DNA of 64,000 nt from Hydnum rufescens UP504 (lineage: Eukaryota; Basidiomycota; Agaricomycetes; Cantharellales; Hydnaceae), in contig MU128914.1 in the NCBI GenBank assembly GCA_014904985.1, positions 328,117 to 392,116 on the forward strand. Reading direction: 5' to 3'. The notes under the pieces were generated by a model, which was not told the origin of the DNA, did no database searches, and saw only the letters and a list, made by a program, of their open reading frames with translations. How positions within the stretch are numbered: position 1 is the first letter of the stretch; each line of letters opens with the position of its first letter. The position numbers were made by a program, and so were the translations under genes. Of this stretch, positions 57,310 through 64,000 are shown piece by piece.

Positions 57310-58780
57310 GGATCTCATTCGAAATCCATGCGGACCAGTGGGAGGTTGGCAAGACTGCAAAGTTCAAGGAATGGAAGGGCCGGACCAGTCCCATTGCGTG
57401 TCACAGGGGAGGTTGTGAGAGTGAAGGGGGAGGTTGTGAGAATGAGGGAGATTGTGAGAATGAGGGAGATTGTGAGAATGAGGGAGATTGTGAGAATGAG
57501 GGAGATTGCAAGAGTGAGAGGGGAGACCATGAGAGCATGGGGGATGGTCCCAAGAGTGAGAAGTGTTGTCATGAAAGTGGGGATGGAGGTCATGAGAGTG
57601 AGGAGAGAGATCATGAGAGCAAGGAGAGAGGTTGTGAGAGTGGGGTTGGAGATTGTGAGAACCATGTTCAGAATGCTCATGTGAACTAGAATGTCACCCA
57701 GAAGGCCCAGAAGGTTCTCTGGAAGACGATCGTCGATGGTCATGCATCCCACTGTGCAATTTAGGTGAATGAGACTGATTACTTGAAAGTGCCACAGAAG
57801 CACCATGAGTTCCAATCTGGGCTGAGGGACTCAGGGAACATGATCGAGTACAAGGCTGCAGGGGGGACAGCTCATGACATGGGTGGGAGACTTGATGAGA
57901 ATATGGGGCGGAAGGCGAAGGTGGGTGTGACTTTGAGCCTTGCACAAATATATCCTCTGAAGGCAACCCAGGAGAAATGACATCAGGTGGAGTAAAAGAT
58001 TGATGATGGGGTGGTGATCTGGGGGCAGGGGTAAGATCTCTGGGAGTGATGGGGGAGTATTCAGGTGTATGGGGTCGCGAACCCAGTGAACCTTGTGATG
58101 TGACTTGTGGGTGAGCCAAGGCATGATTACCCACAGCCATTTTTGCAAGCTCATCTGCGGCTTTGTTGGCTGAGTCGTCATTATGATCCTTTTCGTTGTC
58201 GCCAACTTCAGAGACATTCTGAGTGGTCAATCCCTCACCACTAGGAGCATCCTTGTCTGCAGATCAACAGTTCTCCTCTTCTGTAGGTCAATGATTCTCC
58301 TCTTCGATAGACCAATGGTTCTCCTCTTCTGTGGGTTGATGGTTCTCCTCTTCCACAGGCCAATGATTCCCCCATCCATGGACTGGTAGTTCTCCTCTTC
58401 CGTAGGTCGATGGTTCTCCTCTTCCATAGGTCGATGGTTCTCCTCTGCCAACTGGCAAGCACCTTCTGCATGGTGATCATTCTCTGGGGGCAGTATTTGA
58501 GCTTCTTCCTCACATCTGGGTGCCTCCACGTCCCCCTGGGAATGCTCCTCTACCCACATTTGAGCATTTTCTTCTGCACATCTGGGTACCTCAGCCTCCC
58601 CCCGAGAATTCTCTTCTACCCGCAGTCAATTGTCATCTTTCTCATGGTGGCATTGTTCCTTTGCCCTCTGGTGTTCAGCCTCCCCCTTTCTAGGGATATT
58701 CTTAGCCACCTAATGCACCTCCTTGGTGTACACTGTTCTCCACATGGTGGTCAAAAACACATTGAAGGGTTTCTTCTCCC
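57310..58780 (-). pseudogene. low-complexity His/Ser/Pro-rich element gene, 3' part
   Basis: Minus-strand frames are rich in Ser, Pro and His. At about 57436-57515 an 18 bp tandem unit encodes repeated HSHNLP. At 58260-58470 another short tandem repeat encodes KRRT- or EENH-type units depending on frame. Frames change several times, so this is a decayed tail of the gene at 58787-59989. Confidence 0.4.
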
Positions 58781-59989
58781 TGTGACTCAGTTTAATCCGT
58801 TTTCTGATGTCATGGAAAACATCAAGATCCCCCCCCCTTGCTTTTTGAATGTACTTTGCTGCAGCATCCTTTTCAGCAGCACTCTTACCCTCTGCTTCTG
58901 CTTTGCAAGCCTCGAATGCTTCATCAGACTCATCCATTTTCTGTCTAATAACCCCCTTTCACCTAACCCCCTTTTCATTGTTTTGCATTTGTTTCCACAA
59001 GGCTTCCAACTCATCACCTGTACTGACTTCATCATCATCATCTGACATAGCCAAAGGACCAGCATGGCTGAACTCAGGAGCCATGGGGGGAGTGGGGAGT
59101 GGGGGAGGGGTATGTCGGAATAATTGGAGGGCTGCAGAGGGGGGTGGTGGTGAAGTGCTTCCACACCGAACAGTCCTGAAAATTGAAACCTAAGGGCATC
59201 CCTTGACTGCCATTGGATGAGATTCAAATATGCATCTTCATCCAAATAATTGGTCAGATGACAAAGCTTGTTGGGGCTGGTAGACTTCATGATCCATACA
59301 GGAGGGTGAATAATTGGATGGTGTGGCAGCATCTCAACTGATATGCGATGTGGTTTGGGCACTGCAGTGGGATTGGACGTGCCAAGGACTGTGTCATGGC
59401 ATTGTTTTGTCCCATAGACATCATAGCATACATGATCCTGAAGTTCCTCTACACCAAAGATTGGCACCCCATGACTCTCTAGCTGTGAAAGGATCATTTG
59501 TATTGCAACCAAATTGCGTGGCAATGGATATCTGAAGATGGCGCTGACCATGTCATTGTCGAAACCAAGGCAGGGTACTTCAGTCAAAGGATCCTCCGAT
59601 GTGATATGATCAATGTATCGGTGCATAAAATAATGAGCTAGGCCACTGTATTCATAGGATGCCCACAGAATATTGCCACAAACTTTGCGTGCTCAACCAA
59701 GTGACAGAAATAGACCTTCTATAACCCCTTGTGGGCTACCGATCATACCAAGTGGGGGAGTGGGAAGAATATTGCAGCCAGGGAGTTTTAACAGGTTCAC
59801 AACGTCTCTCCAATTTCGAAAGTGAGTGCGGGATCTATCAGCAAATGCCACTAGTGAACTCGCATAGTCATAACCTAGTTTATAGCCATCCTTTGAAATG
59901 AAAACAATGTTGGTGGTGTAAGCAGGAAATGGGAGTTGAATCCAACTACAGTCTGCGATACGGAAATGAGGATGAAGAGAAGGGATCAT
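58710..59989 (-). pseudogene. element-encoded protein of unknown function
   Basis: From MIPSLHPHFRIADCSWIQL (59989) through SRTHFRNWRDVVNLL, an in-frame TGA at 59693-59695, then ARKVCGNILWASYEYSG, HRYIDHITSEDP and DVYGTKQCHDTV; the later frame 58937-58710 reads AEKDAAAKYIQKARGGDL. The same frame continues smoothly across the TGA, so a point nonsense change is likely. Not recognised; composition and neighbours suggest a transposon passenger. Confidence 0.45.
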
Positions 59990-59999
59990 GGGGTCAATC

Positions 60000-60980
60000 C
60001 AGGTGTTCAGGTCCTTGAAAAGGAGTGGTCTTTGGATGGGAGAAATGTACTGCTCTGATAGGGACTATCTAAACAGTGAATGAAGAGATCAAATCACACA
60101 CTAAGTCCTCCTCTTGAGAACCTATCAAAAGCATGATAAGTAGTGATTGTGTTGTGGAGTTTACCCTTGGACCAGTGGCAGTTTGTTAAGCCTTCAAAAC
60201 TGGGGGTGAGGGGAAAGACAATGGAAATTCGCATCTCCTGCACTTAATATACATCACAGAAAAATGCTATTGTAACCGGAGGAAAGGTGGGATTAAGGCG
60301 AAAATGATGAAAAAGGAATCAAGTCAAAAGCTTCAAAACTGAAGGAGATATTCAATGAACAAGTCAGAATAGGGGAATATGGCTTAACCAAGGTATTCCT
60401 CCTCTCCTACTGAACAGAATCCCTTAGGGAAAAGTGGAACTGGTTGCCGTAGACGTACCCTCCATCGGAAATAGGATTCCGGAACCATAATTGCCTTTAG
60501 TAATCAGAAAAGCGGAGGTAAAAGTGAAATGAGACATGGGGAGACTAAATTACAGAACATCGAGTTCTAATCCGCTCGTTTTGCCCTTGGTACCATTCGA
60601 TGCGGATTTTTAGCGTCTTTCCACGGGTGGTCTCTACTAACGAATCGGATTAAAACTGGTGGAGATATTCGTGAAATACTGAAGGATAGTGTGGGGCATG
60701 AGGTAAAATCGACCTGGAGGATGCAGTTCGCCTCCGATAAACGTGTGTGTGGTACCGTTAGATAGGTATTGATCGTAGCTTTCTGGGCGCTATCTTGCTG
60801 AGTTGATCCGATCAAAAATGAGGGAGATATTCATGAAATACTTCTTGAGAGTATTGGAATAACCCCTATTTGACATGTGACTAATCTGTAAGTTGGATCC
60901 GAAGGATTAGGCAATCTTGATTATATAATTGGGACTCATATATTGCCCTTGAGGCAGTGGCACAGAACACTAGGTTGAGC
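60000..60980. other. no gene seen
   Basis: About 1 kb with scattered stops on both strands and no motif. Words such as gagatattcatgaaatact occur twice (about 60660 and 60827), a weak internal duplication. Confidence 0.4.
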
Positions 60981-61179
60981 ATCAATGAAGGGGGCAAGTT
61001 GAATTGCCAAAGCCACAATTGGCTGGACTCGAGGTAAATACAAAATCAGGTGGTCTGTTGAAGACCCAGAGGTGGACAAATAATTGTCTTGTATACAAGG
61101 TGGAGGAGAAGCAAGTAGGCCACAGTTTTGAAAGAAGGGAATCCGTGCTATTTAAGAATAAAAGGAATGATGAGAGATG

Positions 61180-61966
61180 AAAGGGGCAGAATTGAATATA
61201 TTGGATTCGTTTGAGGAGGTAGTTGGGCAGTGATATGAATTCTATGTGGTGGGGATTTATCCCTCCAACAGCGGGGGCGGGGAGTAGTGGGTCATCATGA
61301 TGGCGAACAATATAGGGCCAATGGGGAGCTTGTGAGTTCAGAGGAAAAGGGATGTGAGTAAAATTGTTGAATTCCAAATAGTTCCCAAGGTCAGGAATTT
61401 GATCCCATCTACATGGAAGGGGGTCATAGCAATACAATTCATTGTCATCTTCATTGAATTGATGTACATGAGTATAGTGCTGGGCAGTGTTGGAGAACCT
61501 GAGGGTCCAATATTCCAGTCTGACAAGGCTTGATGTGCCAGGATCATTTTTTGCATGCATAGCACTATTGGCTAAGATGAAGATGGTCAGGGAAGATTCA
61601 AAGAAAAGAACAATGAGGAAATATCTGACCTTCATATGTACTTTGTGAATGCTCCTTGAATATGCTTTCATTAGCATAAACCAAGGTGCTTCCTGCATCA
61701 GTACAAGGAACAAGGTGGGAATAAGGGTTCACTATCATAGGCCTGTCCTGGTCATGGAGCAAAAGACCTTCGGAAAACCCATCTATGTGAATTTGGTGCA
61801 CAGGAATGACCACAAACTTTTTTGGACCTGTGCTTCCATCTCCAACCACACCTGAGGCAGAGGGAGAATGATCAACAACTTGGTCATGTTCTGAGCCTGT
61901 GCTCCTATCTTCCACCATGCCTGAGGCAGTGGAAGACAGGTTTGCAATGTGGCTTTGCAATTGCAT
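61180..61966 (-). CDS. hypothetical two-exon gene fragment
   Basis: Exon 61966-61630 (with KKFVVIPVHQIHIDGFSEG and STLVYANESIFKEHSQ) joins through a 65 bp GT-AG intron (61629-61565) to 61564-61180 (SAMHAKNDPG, LEYWTLRFSNTAQHY, DPLPCRWDQIPDLGNY). Coding-like in composition, no family recognised. Possibly the 5' part of the gene at 58710-59989. Confidence 0.4.
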
Positions 61967-62114
61967 TGTAGTGAAGCAGTGGGTGCATGGGCTTCAGCAA
62001 ACCCTGAACTAGTGTACAGTGTTGGTATTAGATAATCCTATCCATAGTAGGTTAATAAGTAATTGGATTGCCTAGGACATTGGTACATAGATAACAATTG
62101 TCTCGTTGGAAATG

Positions 62115-63310
62115 GATAAGAGATTCTCTATGAAGAGTTGCAAGAGGAGGACTACTGCATCAAATACAAGAAACTCGCCTGTCACCTTGAAATACTTGAT
62201 CTCCAAGAAAGCTATATTAAGGATGAACAAGCCAATCTCAAACGTGAACTCATTCAGGGCACAAGAAGAAGTCAAATGCATCCAATCCATACCACTGGTA
62301 ATCAGCCAGTTCCTCAAACCCATCAATCACCTGACAGGAATTGCCACATTAACTCTGTGATGGTTGATGTGACATGATTTGTGCATGGCATTGGATCGCC
62401 GAGAACTTTGGTATATGGAAAATAACAATCATCTTGTGGAAATAGAGAAGAAAGCTCTCTATGAAGAGTTGCAAGAGGAGGACTACTACATCAAATACAA
62501 GAAACTCGCCCGTCACCTTGAAATACTCGATCTCCAAGAAAGCTATATTAAGGATGAATGAGCCAATCTCAAATGTGAACTCATTCTGGCATGAGAAGAA
62601 GTCAAACGCATCCAATCCATACCAGTTCCTTGAACCCATTGATCACCTGACAGGAATTGCCACATCTGTGACAGTTGATGTGACATGATTTGTGCACAGC
62701 ACTGGATTGCCAAGAACTTTGGTACATGGAAAATAACAATCATCTTGTGGGAATAGAGAAGAAAGCTCTTTATGAAGAGTTGCAAGAGGAGGACTACTAC
62801 ATCAAATACAAGAAACTCACCTGTCACCTTGAAATACTCAATCTCCAAGAAAGCTATATTAAGGAGGAACAAGCCAATCTCAAACGTGAACTCATTCGGG
62901 TGTGAGAAGAAGTCAAACGCATCCAATCCATACCACTGGCAATCAGCCAGTTCCTCGAACCCATTGATCACCTGACAGGAATTGCAGGATCCACATCACC
63001 CCTGTGACAGTTGATGTGACATGATTTGTGCATGGCACTGGATTGCCAAGAACTTTGGTACATGGAAAATAACAATCATCTTGTGGGAATAGAGAAGAAA
63101 GCTCTCTATGAAGAGTTGCAAGAGGAGGACTACATCAAATACAAGAAACTTGCCCATCACCTTGAGATGGTCAATCTCCAAGAAAGCTATATTAAGGATG
63201 AACAAGCCAATCTCAAACGTGAACCCATTTGGGCGCAAGAAGTCAAATGCATCCAATCTGTACCACTGGAAATCAGCCAGTTCCTCAAACCCATTGATTA
63301 CCTGACAGGA
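62115..63310 (+). repeat. four tandem ~311-336 bp units encoding coiled coil
   Basis: Units start at about 62131, 62462, 62773 and 63109 at the shared word tgaagagttgcaagagg. Each encodes a Glu/Lys/Leu-rich helix (ALYEELQEEDYYIKYKKL, then LQESYIKDEQANLKREL) and a shared non-repeat tail with a TGA. The fourth unit lacks one codon (EEDYIKY). Each unit ends in a stop, so they are separate short frames or a decayed long coiled-coil gene. Confidence 0.75.
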
Positions 63311-64000
63311 ATAGTAGGAATCAACAACTGGCTCAAATTATGTTGCTTGTATTCTTTCCACTCTTGATCGTGAATTGCTCAAACCATCTTCCTCTGTTGC
63401 ACTACACCATCACTTCAACATCTTTTGGGGGATGGACACTCAGAAGCACAAGATCCGAGAGGTGGTCGAAATCCCTAATCCCTCTTAAGGGCTTTGGCTT
63501 GTATAAAAAATATTGGTATCTATATACTCAGCGTATTAAATGTTTCCTATGGCATTTAAATTATATCATCACCCCGTGTATTTCACCTCGCCCCTGTTAT
63601 CACTTTCATTCACAAGAGTGAAGCAATTGCGATGAAACAATTCAAATCGACTGTGACGCATAATGGTTGAGCTTTGTGCTGGATCCAAATTCCAACTTGT
63701 CTTTTTACAGGTAAGCTGCCCACAGGTCAGAGTTCTGTCCGATGACTGACCAGCCTGACAGCTCTGCCTGCAGACTGTTAATGTCTCTTTAGGAAATGGA
63801 CTGAGCAAGGATATGGCTCTGCCTGTACCTGCAACATCAGATATACATTTTTTTTCTCAATGACTCCACAGTGCTTGTGGCTCAGCCTGCAGCCTGCTTA
63901 GTCTCACATGGGGGTACAAATCACCTCTATATTGGGTTGCTAGTCCCTGGCATCCACCCACCTATTGCCTGACTTCCTCAGCTTCTCACAACATTGTGAG
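63311..64000. other. no gene seen
   Basis: A few frames below 95 codons, none with motif or splice continuity. Confidence 0.4.

Noticed and set aside
57111..57689. 192-codon plus frame with Cys/Glu-rich repeats
   Set aside because: Opposite-strand shadow of the 18 bp tandem repeat; the minus-strand reading fits the neighbouring decayed gene better.

Overview
The window is nuclear DNA of a mushroom-forming basidiomycete (Agaricomycetes). This is inferred from densely introned genes with 50-70 bp introns, from the encoded arginase, F-box/WD40 and MTQ2 proteins, and from the mobile-element mix (KDZ transposon with ~1 kb inverted ends, Ty1/copia, a basidiomycete-style tyrosine recombinase, GRF zinc fingers).

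1-8.2 kb is the only ordinary gene-bearing stretch: the 5' part of an unassigned Ser/Pro-rich protein (-), a complete seven-exon arginase (+), and a complete three-exon Cdc4-type F-box/WD40 ubiquitin-ligase receptor (+).

8.7-24.6 kb is a segmental duplication. A block carrying a four-exon beta-trefoil gene and a roughly 300 bp upstream repeat occurs three times in one orientation (9.1-13.4, 14.05-17.3, 22.7-24.6 kb) and twice inverted (17.5-19.4 kb intact; 20.6-22.1 kb degenerate beside a 25-N gap). The copies are decorated with foldback, MITE and SINE-like insertions. A conserved gene, the eRF1 methyltransferase MTQ2, lies at 19.7-22.3 kb and is split in its last third by the gap plus one of these blocks.

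25.5-36.6 kb is a decayed Ty1/copia element (-), with matching 391 bp LTRs, a 5 bp target duplication and a copia-type half-tRNA primer site. Its leader is interrupted by a 5.5 kb foldback element (30.57-36.07 kb), the most striking object here. The element has two inverted arms around a central palindrome. Each arm is an array of ~100 nt introns running outward, each with good splice signals and one perfect hairpin, separated by short exons that each end in a second, different hairpin. The stems co-vary between units.

36.6-38.4 kb holds a broken tyrosine recombinase. 38.75-51.21 kb is a 12.5 kb KDZ transposon with ~1 kb terminal inverted repeats, a 7 bp target duplication and four genes: transposase and GRF zinc-finger protein (+), and two passenger genes, P1 and P2 (-). 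It sits inside what looks like an LTR. A decayed P1-P2 pair recurs at 52.3-55.8 kb. 56-64 kb contains a gypsy-like gag, decayed element genes (-) and a tandem coiled-coil repeat.

Across the elements most visible nonsense codons are TGA where CGA or TGG would be expected, a cytosine-deamination pattern. All gene models were read by eye from splice signals and protein motifs; no similarity search was run.
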